This document shows, piece by piece, positions 1-9,881 of a stretch of 62,633 bases of DNA. The translations under genes were made by a program, and so were the position numbers. The notes beneath the pieces were generated by a model. It was given only the letters and a program-made list of their open reading frames with translations, made no database searches and had not been told where the DNA came from. Positions within the stretch are counted from its first letter, which is position 1, and each line of letters starts with the position of its first letter. The stretch is from Neosynechococcus sphagnicola sy1 (GTDB lineage: Bacteria > Cyanobacteriota > Cyanobacteriia > Neosynechococcales > Neosynechococcaceae), in contig NZ_JJML01000003.1 of assembly GCF_000775285.1 (NCBI RefSeq), forward strand, positions 1-62,633, written 5' to 3'.

Positions 1-64
1 AAAGCCAGCTTTACCAGAACTCAACACCACAGATACATCTTTGATTTTGGTACTGAACTGCTAT

Positions 65-367
65 TTAGTAGCGTCGAGAAGCACCACCTCGATTTTCCCA
101 GTTGCCCCCTGGAGAACTTCTTTCTTCTCGGGGTCTTGCCTTATTAACCTTGAGGTCACGCCCCATCCACTCAGCACCATCCAGGGCTTCAATGGCCGCT
201 GTTTCTTCTGCCTCTGTTTCCATTTCTACAAAGGCAAACCCTCTTAAACGCCCTGTTTCTCGGTCTGTAGGTAACTGAACCCGTTTGACAGTGCCATATT
301 CCGCAAAAATCTGCGATAGGTCGTCCCGAACCACCTCGAAGGACAAATTTCCGACAAAAATTGACAT
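65..367 (-). CDS. rbp: RRM-type RNA-binding protein
   Basis: This is a 100-residue protein with one RNA recognition motif. RNP2 (IFVGNL) lies at residues 3-8 and RNP1 (RGFAFVEM) at about 42-49, followed by a short arginine/glycine-rich tail ending in GGASRRY. Size and layout match the cyanobacterial Rbp family, small single-RRM proteins often linked to cold stress and to mRNA binding or localisation. The start is ATG at 367 with a GGAGA ribosome site about 8 bases upstream. It stands alone, with a long AT-rich leader upstream, which is usual for cold-regulated rbp genes. The family assignment is secure; which paralogue it is, and its regulation, are inference. Confidence 0.93.
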   Translation of the reverse strand: MSIFVGNLSFEVVRDDLSQIFAEYGTVKRVQLPTDRETGRLRGFAFVEMETEAEETAAIEALDGAEWMGRDLKVNKARPREERSSPGGNWENRGGASRRY

Positions 368-1128
368 AATAATATCTCCAGAATCAGAGAATGTAGGGAT
401 TTAGATTCGGAGAAATGTTTGTAAATCAATCAAGGTGAATTACTCAGCCGAAAATAAACTTAGTTAAAGTGTAGCATAATTTTGAGAAAATATACGAGAA
501 AATATACATAGAATCTACCGATACAAATGTTGTTGAGACTCTCATTTTGCAGGAACCTAGAGAGTGAAAAAAATGTAGTATGAATCGTGCTTAAACTGGC
601 TTTATATGAGACAAAAATAGTAGTACAATCCTGGCTCAACGGATCTAAGATGGAGATATCTCAGGTGGATGGACTGTGGGCATCAAAGGTGCTGTTGTGC
701 TGGATGCAAGCAATGCTTTTCATTAGCTTATGAGGGTCAAGTTCAGCCGCAAAGGATTGTATTGTCGCCGATGGTCGTCCATGGACACGCGACTGATGGC
801 AATTCCTTTTTGTTGGACTGTAGATGTTTTCAAAATGACCCATGCGCGTTCATTCAGCAGCCCTGTCAACTTTCCTGCCGTGAACAAGCCCCCTCACGTT
901 GACAGCTAAAAACTCACTTGCAAGGGAAATCTTATTCCCCACCCATCGACAGTTGAGCTATTTCTCGCTGCTACAACTGTGCAGACTAGCACTGCTTCCT
1001 TGGCGGCCCTTCTCCCGATTGACAAATCAGCTCTAGGCTGGTTTGAGTAAAACGTTTCTTCCATGGCATTCAGATCCTGGAGCGATCGCCCATCAGGCGG
1101 CAGGGGAATGACGTTGGAGCCAGGGTTT
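368..1128. other. Intergenic stretch, no gene recognised
   Basis: The part near 368-480 is AT-rich and is probably the promoter and leader of the RNA-binding protein gene. Between about 640 and 1100 there are short open frames on both strands, but none has a recognisable motif, a good ribosome site or a length beyond chance. A decayed mobile element is possible but I could not identify one. Confidence 0.4.
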
Positions 1129-1839
1129 TTAAAATCTTGCAGATGCGGGAAGTGAAGCTCCTGTTGGGAGATATCGTTGGGTGCGGGCGATCGCCACAAC
1201 CCCATGAACAGCAATTCCAGCCCGTCGTAAAACCTGAGCGGCTGCCCGCGTCGTGGCCCCTGTGGTGTAGATGTCATCCAGGAGCAAGACCGCGGTGCCG
1301 GGAGCGGCTTGCCTCCACTCTGGCCCCAACCGAAAGGCATCAACCAAGCTTTGCTCTCGTTGATGCACAGACAGGGTATGGAGTGCCTCAGTGGCTTTAG
1401 ACCGCTCCACACCCCGGCGCTGGATAGGCAACCCTGTGTAGTGACCAAAGCTTTCAGCCAATAACTCCGCTTGGTTATAGCCCCGCTGCTGGCATTTCGC
1501 GGCATGGAGGGGAATCGGCACAATGATTAAGGGTTGAGGGCATCTGCGGATGGCAATGGGAGCTGCTAACCAGGCTTTTCCCAACCAGTGTCCCAAGGGG
1601 CGGGCAATTTGCGGCTGGTTTTGATATTTCAAGGCCGCGATCGCCCGTTTCAAGAGACCGTCATAGGTTCCCCAGGCAAATACGGGCAGGGGCGGTTGCC
1701 ATTCTTGGGTAGGGTAGGGAAGTTGATGGTCGATGAGTTGTCGCTGACAGTCCCGGCAGAAGTCTGCTGTTGTTGATCGCTGGCAAAGCGGGCAACGAGG
1801 AGCTAGAAATAAATTCAGCCAATCTCTAAACGGCTGCAT
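1129..1839 (-). CDS. comF: ComF family phosphoribosyltransferase-like protein
   Basis: This 236-residue protein has the ComF architecture. An N-terminal zinc-binding element (CPLCQ at about residues 16-20, then CRDC) is followed by a type I phosphoribosyltransferase fold. The PRPP-binding loop is clear: LLLDDIYTTGATT near residue 200. ComF proteins are needed for DNA uptake during natural transformation in several bacteria, probably acting with the PriA and ComFA helicases on incoming single strands. No other competence gene is nearby, so the role in this organism is inferred from the family. The gene runs in the same direction as the GerMN and GUN4 genes but is separated from them by about 60 bases. 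Confidence 0.88.
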   Translation of the reverse strand: MQPFRDWLNLFLAPRCPLCQRSTTADFCRDCQRQLIDHQLPYPTQEWQPPLPVFAWGTYDGLLKRAIAALKYQNQPQIARPLGHWLGKAWLAAPIAIRRCPQPLIIVPIPLHAAKCQQRGYNQAELLAESFGHYTGLPIQRRGVERSKATEALHTLSVHQREQSLVDAFRLGPEWRQAAPGTAVLLLDDIYTTGATTRAAAQVLRRAGIAVHGVVAIARTQRYLPTGASLPASARF

Positions 1840-1903
1840 ATCCCTAGGGCTGAAGGCGATGGCTATGGGGCATTTTTACCATAGCCCGATCGCGCAGAGA
1901 AGC

Positions 1904-2488
1904 TTACAGGTCAAAGTCTTTCTTAAAGCTCTGTCGAGTCAGGGGTTGATCCACGATCAATCCTTCCCCACCCAAAACATCCAGAAGCTTCCCTTCGACC
2001 GCCACCCAAACAGGAGCCGAGGGTTGCAGACTAGTTGCGGTATAGACAATCTGGCCCAAGCGCCCGGTCATTGATTCACTGCCACCCCCAGCCGTAAATT
2101 CCCGGGACAGGTCAACATGAATCCCATCTGCCTCTAAGCGGACACCCCGGAGTTGGGTACCAGGGGGGATGGTTGTGGTTAAATTGTCCTCAGCTGGACC
2201 AGCTAACAATCGTTCAAAGGCAGTTTCCAAAGCCGCATCATTGGATTTAGCTTTGCTCTCAGGGGCGATCTCACCGGGCACTAACTCGGTCTTATTCCCA
2301 GCATGTTTCAGCCAGTAGACGCTCACTGACTGCTTGAGAGAAGTTCGGAGCGATCGTAATGGCGGCGGCGTCCCTGGCAAGTGCCCCCAGGTATACCAAG
2401 CAGTGCCACCTCCCACAACCAAAATGAGAGCCGCGAAACCCACCAGAACGTTTCTGGGAACCCCACCCACAGGCTTTGGCTCTTGCAT
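1904..2488 (-). CDS. GerMN domain protein, membrane anchored
   Basis: This 194-residue protein has an N-terminal hydrophobic segment (about residues 12-32) that would anchor it to the inner membrane or act as a signal. A GerMN domain follows at about residues 50-185, recognisable from the pattern VSVYWLKH, LLAGP, TTIPPGTQLRGV, HVDLSREF and GRLGQIVYT. GerMN is named after Bacillus GerM; in cyanobacteria the domain occurs in periplasmic proteins of unknown function, often near cell-wall genes. The gene lies between comF and a GUN4-like gene on the same strand. The domain call is solid; the function is not known. Confidence 0.85.
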   Translation of the reverse strand: MQEPKPVGGVPRNVLVGFAALILVVGGGTAWYTWGHLPGTPPPLRSLRTSLKQSVSVYWLKHAGNKTELVPGEIAPESKAKSNDAALETAFERLLAGPAEDNLTTTIPPGTQLRGVRLEADGIHVDLSREFTAGGGSESMTGRLGQIVYTATSLQPSAPVWVAVEGKLLDVLGGEGLIVDQPLTRQSFKKDFDL

Positions 2489-2536
2489 CGTCCTACCTCC
2501 ACACCTTGAACGGTCTAAGTCTTAAAAGACTGGAAA

Positions 2537-3079
2537 TTAAGCATCTGGGTTCCGACTTGTCCAAGCAGGATGGTTCAGTAACGCTGCCATCATCCGTACC
2601 CCCCGTAACTGATTGGACAGGGGGAGATGACCTTTGGGAGCCGAGAGATCCCAGGTAAACTCCTGGGGATAGCGCGTCCAGCTATTTCCCTGCTTCCAGC
2701 CAATCTTGGGCCAGAACTTAGCCCAGTTTTTACCCACACTCAGCCAGATCTCCCGCTGCACCGAAAAACCAAACCTGCCTGCAGAATGGGTCAACCACAA
2801 CTGGTTAATGGTCTGGAGGTCAAGAATCGGAAAACTGTCTACCTCGGTGAAGTAGACCCACTTGCGCTGTTCAGCTGTTGTACCGGCGATTTCGCAGAGC
2901 TTCTGGAGTGTCAGTTGATCCGCCGCTTGAAAATCTTGCTGGGCTAGCAGAGCTTGAAGGGGGCTGTAATCAACTCCCCGCTGCGATCGCAGCAACCCAG
3001 CATTGTCAGCGGACAGAGTGTCTTGAGTAAGGTCTATCATCCAGGGATTCGTTTCAGAGGCCTGTAATTCATCCATCAT
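2537..3079 (-). CDS. GUN4 domain protein (tetrapyrrole-binding), short form
   Basis: This 180-residue protein matches the porphyrin-binding GUN4 core over nearly its whole length: [80 protein letters not shown]4 binds protoporphyrin IX and Mg-protoporphyrin and stimulates Mg-chelatase in chlorophyll synthesis. The classical cyanobacterial Gun4 is about 230 residues and begins with a helical bundle; here only about 35 residues precede the core, so that bundle is missing. It may be a paralogue rather than the main Gun4. Two adjacent ATG codons (3079 and 3076) could both serve as the start. Confidence 0.85.
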   Translation of the reverse strand: MMDELQASETNPWMIDLTQDTLSADNAGLLRSQRGVDYSPLQALLAQQDFQAADQLTLQKLCEIAGTTAEQRKWVYFTEVDSFPILDLQTINQLWLTHSAGRFGFSVQREIWLSVGKNWAKFWPKIGWKQGNSWTRYPQEFTWDLSAPKGHLPLSNQLRGVRMMAALLNHPAWTSRNPDA

Positions 3080-3299
3080 TGCTCCATTCTACCAATCGCT
3101 CCCTGACAGATCCTCTGCTGTTGGGGAAGCTGTCCTGAATTTCAGTTTTTGGGCCATCCATGGGGTAGAAATTGACCGTGGGGAGAAATGCTAACGTGAG
3201 CCACTCCCGCTAAAGCAAAGATTCTGGTAGCCTACCAAGGAGGTATACGGCTGGCTGTTGCTAGCCAGGATGCCTTGATTTTTCTCAGGATGCACTGGC

Positions 3300-4727
3300 A
3301 TGTACAAGCTGATTACGCCCCCAACCACTGGCTCAAAAATTACCTTCGAGAATGGTGAACCCAGGGTTCCAGATCACCCGATTATTCCTTTTATTCGGGG
3401 GGATGGGACGGGGATCGACATTTGGCCTGCGTCTCAGAAGGTCTTTGATGCTGCCGTCGCCGTTGCCTATGGTGGCCAGCGTCAAATTAGTTGGTTCAAG
3501 GTCTATGCCGGGGATGAAGCCTGCGAGAAGTATGGCACCTATCAATACCTACCCGAGGATACCCTGCAAGCCATCCAGGAGTATGGCATCGCCATTAAGG
3601 GGCCATTGACAACCCCCATCGGCGGTGGCATTCGTTCCCTCAACGTAGCACTGCGCCAAATCCATGACCTCTATGCCTGTGTGCGTCCGTGTACCTACTA
3701 CTCCGGCACCCCCTCGCCCCATAAAACCCCAGAAAAACTCGATGTCATTATCTATCGAGAGAATACGGAAGATATTTACCTCGGGATTGAATGGCGGCAA
3801 GGCAATCCCATCTGCGATCGCCTGATCAAGTTGCTCAACGAAGAACTGATTCCGGCCACTCCTGAACATCAGGGGAAGCAAATCCGTCTTGACTCGGGAA
3901 TTGGCATTAAACCCGTGAGTAAAACTGGTTCCCAGCGGTTAGTTCGCCGCGCCCTGCAACATGCCCTCCGCCTACCCAAAGCCAAACAAATGGTGACCTT
4001 GGTTCACAAGGGCAACATTATGAAGTACACCGAAGGAGCCTTTCGAGATTGGGGATACGAACTGGCAACCACGGAATTCCGGGCTGAGTGTGTGACCGAG
4101 CAGGAATCTTGGATTCTCAGTAACCGCGAGCGCAACCCATCCATCACCATCGAAGAGAACGCCCGCCGGATTGAACCGGGCTATGATGCCCTCACCAGTG
4201 AGAAGCAGGCAAAAATCTGCCAGGAAGTCGAAGCGGTTCTCAACCAAATTTGGGATAGCCACGGCCAAGGTCAGTGGCAAGAAAAGGTGATGGTCAACGA
4301 CCGCATTGCCGACAGCATTTTTCAACAGATCCAAACCCGCCCCGATGAGTACTCCATTCTGGCTACCCTGAACTTGAATGGGGACTATCTCTCAGATGCA
4401 GCAGCTGCCATTGTCGGTGGCCTGGGGATGGGACCAGGTGCTAACATTGGCGATCGCTGTGCCATTTTTGAAGCCACCCACGGCACCGCCCCCAAACACG
4501 CGGGGTTAGATCGGATCAACCCAGGTTCAGTGATTCTCTCCGGGGTCATGATGCTGGAGTTTATGGGCTGGCAGGAAGCAGCGGATCTAATCAAACAAGG
4601 GATTGCTCGCGCCATTTCCCATCGGGAAGTTACCTATGACTTGGCTCGGTTAATGGCCCCTCCCGTGGAACCGCCCCTCAAATGTTCTGAGTTTGCCGAT
4701 GCCATCATTCGGCATTTTCAAGCCTAG
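3300..4727 (+). CDS. icd: NADP-dependent isocitrate dehydrogenase
   Basis: This 475-residue enzyme oxidatively decarboxylates isocitrate to 2-oxoglutarate and NADPH. In cyanobacteria that supplies the carbon skeleton for ammonium assimilation and the 2-oxoglutarate nitrogen-status signal. The substrate-loop motif appears as [13 protein letters not shown], followed by [14 protein letters not shown], and by [20 protein letters not shown] and [19 protein letters not shown]. Length matches the cyanobacterial enzyme. The start is ATG at 3300; the in-frame codon at 3276 is a stop, so no longer form is possible. A strong AAGGAGG near 3237 lies too far upstream to serve this start. No NtcA site (GTA-N8-TAC) was found by eye. 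Confidence 0.96.
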   Translation: MYKLITPPTTGSKITFENGEPRVPDHPIIPFIRGDGTGIDIWPASQKVFDAAVAVAYGGQRQISWFKVYAGDEACEKYGTYQYLPEDTLQAIQEYGIAIKGPLTTPIGGGIRSLNVALRQIHDLYACVRPCTYYSGTPSPHKTPEKLDVIIYRENTEDIYLGIEWRQGNPICDRLIKLLNEELIPATPEHQGKQIRLDSGIGIKPVSKTGSQRLVRRALQHALRLPKAKQMVTLVHKGNIMKYTEGAFRDWGYELATTEFRAECVTEQESWILSNRERNPSITIEENARRIEPGYDALTSEKQAKICQEVEAVLNQIWDSHGQGQWQEKVMVNDRIADSIFQQIQTRPDEYSILATLNLNGDYLSDAAAAIVGGLGMGPGANIGDRCAIFEATHGTAPKHAGLDRINPGSVILSGVMMLEFMGWQEAADLIKQGIARAISHREVTYDLARLMAPPVEPPLKCSEFADAIIRHFQA

Positions 4728-4976
4728 TCTTTAAATTGCAGTTAACCACCGTAGATTGCCCAGACTATCTCGTGATCTCGGCGGCAACTCCTACAGAATC
4801 AACGATGCATCTGCCATTCCGATCAAACCAGCCGATGGATACTGCATCCATGGGTAGGGGTTAGGATCTGGCAGCGGAATTGATCTGAGTCACGGACAGG
4901 CAGCGACCTCTTGATTCTACTAGCGCTTGGTGTTAAGTTTTTTCTGCTGTTTGCCACGACCCAAGCGTCAGTTCCC

Positions 4977-6067
4977 ATGGGCCTCAAAAAACAATTTCTA
5001 TTGGCTTGTTGGTGTTTATTCCAATTTCCATCGCAGCTGAGATCCTGGAGTGGGGATCCTTAGCAGTTATGATCACGTCCGCCTTGGCAATTATTCCCCT
5101 CGCAATTTGGCTGAGCACAGCTACCGAAGAAATTGCCCTGGTAACGGGGCCATCGATTGGTGGCTTGCTGAACGCCGTCTTTGGCAATGCAACAGAATTG
5201 ATCATTTCCCTGGTAGCGCTGAATGCTGGGCTGATCGATATTGTCAAGGCCAGCATTACGGGGACGATTATTAGTAACCTGCTCCTGGCCATGGGGCTGT
5301 CGATGTTCCTCGGGGGGCTTCGCTATAAAGAGCAAGACTTTCAGCCTGTAGTTGCCAGGGTGAATGGTTCTACCATGACCCTAGCGGTAATTGCCATGCT
5401 ATTGCCGACAATGGTACTCAGTAACTCTCCGGGAGCTGAGTCCGCGACCAAAGAGCTGTCCGTAACGGTTTCTGTGGTGCTGATTGCGGTTTACATCCTG
5501 ACCCTGGTCTTTTCGTTGAATACCCACAGCTATCTCTATGATGTGGGTCTCGTTGACTTAGAGGAAGGAGGCGAGGGTTCCGACCCTACCCATGTGCCCC
5601 ATAAGCCCAACCTGTGGCTCTGGTTAGGTGTTTTGGTGGCTTCGACCCTCGCGGTTGCCTATGAATCCGAGATTTTTGTAGGGGTTGTGGAAGAAGCAAC
5701 CTCAGGTCTGGGATTAACGCCCTTTTTTACCGGGGTAATTCTCTTGCCATTGGTCGGCGGTGCGGCTGAGTACGTCACTGCGGTGGGGGTCGCCGTCAAA
5801 AACAATATGGATCTTTCAGTGTCCGTTGCCATGGGATCTAGCCTCCTGGTTGCCCTCCTAGTCGCCCCAGCACTGGTACTGGTGGGTCTCGTCATTGGGC
5901 AACCCATGGATCTCAGCTTTAACCCCTTTGAGGTGGTTGCGGTGGCCGTTGCTGTCATCGTTGCAAACCTGATTAGTCTGGATGGGCGTTCCAACTGGTT
6001 AGAGGGAATCCTGCTCTTGGCAACCTATGTGATTTTAGGAGCAGCTTTCTTCTTTCAGCCCGGTTAG
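4977..6067 (+). CDS. cax: Ca2+/H+ antiporter (CAX family), one-base gap near the start
   Basis: This is an integral membrane exchanger, 363 residues when repaired, that moves Ca2+ out against protons. About eleven hydrophobic segments are visible. The two CAX alpha-repeats are recognisable as ATEEIALVTGPSIGGLLNAVFGN (split over residues about 45-67) and GGAAEYVTAVGVAVKNNMD. The long frame opens only at TTG 5006, which would cut the N-terminus. Adding one A to the A-run at 4986-4991 joins it to ATG 4977 and gives MGLKKTISIGLLVFIPIS, a normal family N-terminus. I therefore place the start at 4977 and treat the lost base as a sequencing error. Confidence 0.88.
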
Positions 6068-6097
6068 ACAATCTACAACCAGTGGGAATCACCATAA

Positions 6098-6334
6098 CTA
6101 GAAACGACTCAGATCGAGTCCTGCTTCTTTGGCAAAAGCCTGTAATCCTTTGTTCTCTAAGGTTTTGATGGCCTGAGTGGATAACCGTAGTCTTACCCAA
6201 CGGTTCCCCTGAGGCCACCAAAGCCTTTTCCATTGCAAGTTAACTTCTTGTATCTTTTTGTTACGACGATGGGAGTGGGAAACCGCATAGGCATTGTTGG
6301 CCTGTTTCCCGGTTAGCTGACATTTGCGAGCCAT
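6098..6334 (-). CDS. rpmB: 50S ribosomal protein L28 (bL28)
   Basis: This 78-residue basic protein starts [20 protein letters not shown] and contains SHRRNKK and [16 protein letters not shown], the standard bL28 pattern. An upstream in-frame ATG at 6349 would add five residues (MSGEF), but family members begin at MARKC, so the start is set at 6334. It is convergent with the Ca2+/H+ antiporter and leaves only about 30 bases between the two stops. Confidence 0.96.
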   Translation of the reverse strand: MARKCQLTGKQANNAYAVSHSHRRNKKIQEVNLQWKRLWWPQGNRWVRLRLSTQAIKTLENKGLQAFAKEAGLDLSRF

Positions 6335-6374
6335 AAATTCTCCAGACAACGGATTTTAAAGACACGATCCGTAA

Positions 6375-7211
6375 TTATATCTGAAGTTTAGCGTCGATAG
6401 GAAGAGAATCTGACTTCATCTCTGATTGCAGGGTCAACGTTCCATCGTGCATCATCGCCCCAGACAGATTCACCCCTGTGAGATCGGTGCGATTAAAGCG
6501 GGCTCGACTGAGAATAGCACGGCTAAAGTTAGCTCCTGTGATGACTAAGCTACTCATCTCAGCGCGGCTGAGGTTAGCCTCTGTCAAGTTCACAGCCGTG
6601 AGGTTGGTTTCATTCAAGCGGGCACCACACAGGGTCGCTCGCACCAGGGTGGCCCCTGTGAGGTTGGTTTTTGTGAGATTCGCCTCGGCAAGAATGGCTC
6701 CGGTCAAGTCGGCACCCGTGAGGCTAACTTCGCTGAGATCGGCGCCCGTAAGGTTGGCAAAGGTCATTAGGGCACTGATCAAAACCGCTCTGGTTAAATT
6801 GGCTTCACTGAGGTTGGCCTGATTCAGATTTGCAGCACTTAAGACCGCTAGCCGCAGGTTGGCGCGGTTGAGGCCCGCATTGGTGAGAATGCACTTGATC
6901 AGATTGGCCTCACTTAAGTTAGCTTCGCTGAGGTTGACGCGGGTTAGGTCGGCTTCCGAGAGGGTCGCTCGCACCAGATTGGCACCACTAAGATTAGCTC
7001 CGGTCAAGTTCGCCCGAATCAGATTAGCGCCGCTGAGATTGGTCTCACTGAGGTTGGCATTACTCAAATCTTTGCCCCGTAGATCCATGCCGGTGAGATC
7101 GGCACGACTGAGACTAATTCCTCTCAAATCGGTCTGGTTGAAATCGGAGTCTAAAGTACCTTTGTATCCATTCAGTCCCGGAGACTGCTCTAGAAATTCC
7201 TGTGTATGCAT
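6375..7211 (-). CDS. Pentapeptide repeat protein
   Basis: This 278-residue protein is almost entirely A(D/N)LXX pentapeptide repeats from about residue 25 to 260, for example LRGISLSRADLTGMDLRGKD and onward. Such proteins fold as right-handed quadrilateral beta-helices. There is no signal peptide or transmembrane segment, so it is probably cytosolic. Cyanobacteria carry many; a few bacterial members mimic DNA and protect gyrase, but most have no known role. It lies 40 bases upstream of rpmB on the same strand. The DNA is strongly 15-base periodic, which produces long false frames on the opposite strand. Confidence 0.9.
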   Translation of the reverse strand: MHTQEFLEQSPGLNGYKGTLDSDFNQTDLRGISLSRADLTGMDLRGKDLSNANLSETNLSGANLIRANLTGANLSGANLVRATLSEADLTRVNLSEANLSEANLIKCILTNAGLNRANLRLAVLSAANLNQANLSEANLTRAVLISALMTFANLTGADLSEVSLTGADLTGAILAEANLTKTNLTGATLVRATLCGARLNETNLTAVNLTEANLSRAEMSSLVITGANFSRAILSRARFNRTDLTGVNLSGAMMHDGTLTLQSEMKSDSLPIDAKLQI

Positions 7212-8046
7212 GACGATTCCTCACCCAAATTTTGACGCGCACTTAAACCGCTAATGAAATATGGTGATCTAGATTGAATCGCTAAAGTTCCCAGATCATT
7301 GAACCGAGTTGGGATGCTCCGAAGGCGGTCTTTGACCATCTCCCTCTAAATTCCAGAGATTCGACCATATTTATGATTTAGTATGCCTGTAATTTCCAGT
7401 CGTGTGGTGACTAACCAGCCAGAATTTTTATAACTGAGTACAAAGAATTTAGCCACTTAATTGACATTGTACTTTCGCTGGTTTCAGGGGTGCGATCTGA
7501 GGATGATCATTGGCATATTCCACCTCTTAATGTTAGACCCCTCTTCACCATCCCTGGGTCGATCACTATTTTAGTACAAACAAACTAATGACCTTGACCG
7601 CCTTCCCCCAGAGTTTAAACCCTGTCCGCTGCATGAACGTGCTGCCATTAGCCCCATCAAAGTCATTCGCCAGAGCCATCTTCAGAGGCACATTCTCTCT
7701 CAGGCAACTGGGTTGACTCGTGCAGCGTCAAAGCATAATTTTAGGGTGGATAGCTTTGGAAAGGGTTGCCAGACAAAAAATCAGAGATCGCCAACCCTAA
7801 TCCTTAGTATTGACGCGGCAGTAGTCTTCACCGTTTGACTTCGACCTAAGTCGGTCACCATTGTCACCTTGCCGTCCTGCACTGCTCCACTCCAGGCTTC
7901 TTCACCGACTTTCTATCACCTAACACTGCGGTTGTCTTCTCATAAGCAGTGTCAAGCCGATATGGCAATCCTAAATGAGTCGCAAACCAAATTAGCCTAA
8001 AATTCTTACCCAGAAAGGGTCAAAATTTACAAGTGACTTAGGACTG
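7212..8046. other. Long gene-free stretch
   Basis: About 830 bases separate the pentapeptide gene from pyrF-pyrE. No frame longer than chance, no tRNA and no clear hairpin terminator was found. The segment 7590-7990 is richer in GC than its flanks and has several stop-interrupted frames on both strands, as a decayed gene or insertion element might, but nothing is recognisable. Confidence 0.35.
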
Positions 8047-9489
8047 CTATAGTTTCAATAAGAGTTGCAACTGCTCGTGTTCTAAACGACCTGCTTCATA
8101 TAAGGTTTGGGCAATTTCAGAAATTTTCAAAACAGCATGGCTGTGGTAGCCCTGCCGCTCAAGTTTTTCTTGTACTCCTTCTTCGTGATCAATTAATACG
8201 ACCACATCTTTCACAACCAAGCCAACGGATTGTAATTTTTTCACCCCTTCGATCACACTCTTACCTGTGATGAGGATGTCATCAATGACAACAATGGTTT
8301 CTCCCTCACAAAATTGCCCTTCAACCAATCGACAGGTTCCGTGCGCCTTGACCTCCTTGCGGGGAAAAATCATGGGGTAGTTGAGACGTAATCCCAGACC
8401 AGTTGCTGTCGGTAATGAGCCATAGGGAATGCCAGCAATCCGGTCAAAATGCAAGCCTTTAAGTGTATTAGCATAGGCCGCAAGTACCTGCTCAAACACC
8501 TGAGGATGGGAAATGATTGTCCGCAGATCAATGTAATAGGGAAAGGTCGCACCAGAGGCTTGGACAAATTCCCCAAAGTGGATGCAACCAATATCATAGA
8601 GTTGCAAAATTAAATCCTTGTGGGGATGTTGATGCAATAGGCAGACATTCGGAAACCAGACAGAACAGGTGGGGTTTCCCTGGGCAATCGTTGATCTGAT
8701 CTGATTGATGCCGTCACGTAGCGATCGCAGGGATTCTCGGGGAGATTCTTGAGCGCTGATCTCGTCAGGTGTGGGCATCAACAGTCCATCGCCGTTCGGA
8801 GTCAACCCTGCTTGCAGGAATTGCTCAAGGTCACTCAGTTCTGCTGGGAGTTCATCTGCTAGGATTAACCGCTCAGGGGCAATCGTCCGAATCCGACTAA
8901 AGACATCAATGGTTCCCCCAACTTCCAGACCTAACTGTTCGGGGATACCCCAGGTTTTGGCTTCTTCCACCAAATTTAGGTAAAAAGGTGATGGGGTTGT
9001 TGGATATTTCTGTAACCCCACAATGGATGGATTTGCAGTGGCACACAGGATAAAAACGCCCTTATCTGGATAAACCAGGAACGGGGTTACCCCATCCTGT
9101 CCGATGTAGGGATTGAGTGTAACAGCATCCACCTGCCAGGTTGCAAAGATCATCTGAGCAAAAATTGTACTGGTGTTGGGGTCGCTATGGTGGGTGTCCA
9201 AAATAACTGGAATATTGGGTGGAATGGCAGACAAGGTCTGATGCAATAATCCCAATCCTGAAGCCCCTAAAGCACGATAAAACTCCAACGTGAGGCGATA
9301 GGCACAGACTAAATCAGCTGTTTCCGCAATCAGAAATTGCAGCCACTCCTGCAAACCCCATATATGGCTGTGGGCACTTTCCCAAGAACCAAATTGTTGT
9401 GGCCAGTTCTTGGGATCAGGTGCTAATTCAAGATAGAGTAAACTTTGATTAAATTGAATAGATTTGTTTAATTTGTCGCAGAATTTCAT
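8047..9489 (-). CDS. PyrF-PyrE fusion (OMP decarboxylase-like / orotate phosphoribosyltransferase)
   Basis: This 480-residue fusion has an N-terminal OMP decarboxylase-like half (about residues 1-270) and a C-terminal orotate phosphoribosyltransferase half (about 285-480). The OPRT half looks complete: VVIDDILITGKS is the PRPP loop, with PRKEVKAHG upstream. The decarboxylase half keeps the fold pattern but has lost key residues: Ala23 where LDP Asp is usual, Arg65 for the YK Lys, and His100 in D98-T-H-H-S-D103, where the catalytic motif is DxKxxD. I infer an intact OPRT with a probably inactive decarboxylase, and a separate pyrF elsewhere. Cyanobacteria are known to carry this domain order. 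No partner genes are adjacent. Confidence 0.87.
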   Translation of the reverse strand: MKFCDKLNKSIQFNQSLLYLELAPDPKNWPQQFGSWESAHSHIWGLQEWLQFLIAETADLVCAYRLTLEFYRALGASGLGLLHQTLSAIPPNIPVILDTHHSDPNTSTIFAQMIFATWQVDAVTLNPYIGQDGVTPFLVYPDKGVFILCATANPSIVGLQKYPTTPSPFYLNLVEEAKTWGIPEQLGLEVGGTIDVFSRIRTIAPERLILADELPAELSDLEQFLQAGLTPNGDGLLMPTPDEISAQESPRESLRSLRDGINQIRSTIAQGNPTCSVWFPNVCLLHQHPHKDLILQLYDIGCIHFGEFVQASGATFPYYIDLRTIISHPQVFEQVLAAYANTLKGLHFDRIAGIPYGSLPTATGLGLRLNYPMIFPRKEVKAHGTCRLVEGQFCEGETIVVIDDILITGKSVIEGVKKLQSVGLVVKDVVVLIDHEEGVQEKLERQGYHSHAVLKISEIAQTLYEAGRLEHEQLQLLLKL

Positions 9490-9663
9490 GACTATTATTT
9501 GCAGAAGTGTTGAACGTTAGCTTAAAGCTAAGAAATTGGGTCGCTTTTGTAGATCATGCGTTTCACTTTAGGTGCCAATCAGGCCAGTTAATACGTTTAT
9601 TCTCAATAAGTCGGGTTTTAAAATCCTACAAAGCGGACTGCCTGACACAAGAGTCTGAAAGGC

Positions 9664-9801
9664 TTATGGCGTCGTAGTTTGTGGGAAAAGATGGAGGTTA
9701 TACACCAAATTTTTGAGTCCCAGTTGCGCCCGCACTCGCTCCAGACCAATCGCCCGCACCAGCTTGCCCCCCATCGTCATTATCCAGGCTCCAAAGACAT
9801 C
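9664..9801 (-). pseudogene. IS5-type transposase C-terminal remnant
   Basis: Reading the minus strand gives DVFGAWI, then MTMGGKLVRAIGLERVRAQL, then GLKNLVYNLHLF and a stop at 9664. This is the conserved C-terminus of IS5-family transposases (VFG...GGK..R.IG..RA...IGLKNL.YN). A stop codon lies two codons before the matching segment, and the upstream DDE domain is missing, so this is a dead fragment. No terminal inverted repeats could be identified. The rest of the 9490-9881 gap holds nothing recognisable. Confidence 0.7.
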
Positions 9802-9881
9802 CTAACGAACCATGCAGTGACGAATGACCAATTGTGATTCAGCATTAAGACAAGGCATTTTCAACCTAGGACATCCCTCTG

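Noticed and set aside
906-1523. 205-codon minus-strand frame overlapping comF
   Set aside because: Shadow of comF in another frame; no motif.
3220-3250. AAGGAGG-like site and palindrome GGTAGCCTACC upstream of icd
   Set aside because: Too far from the icd start to be its ribosome site, and not the GTA-N8-TAC pattern of NtcA; no open frame follows it.
6478-7254. Long open frames on the plus strand opposite the pentapeptide gene
   Set aside because: They consist of RLA/VRL-type repeats caused by the 15-base periodicity of the pentapeptide gene; no ribosome site or known domain.
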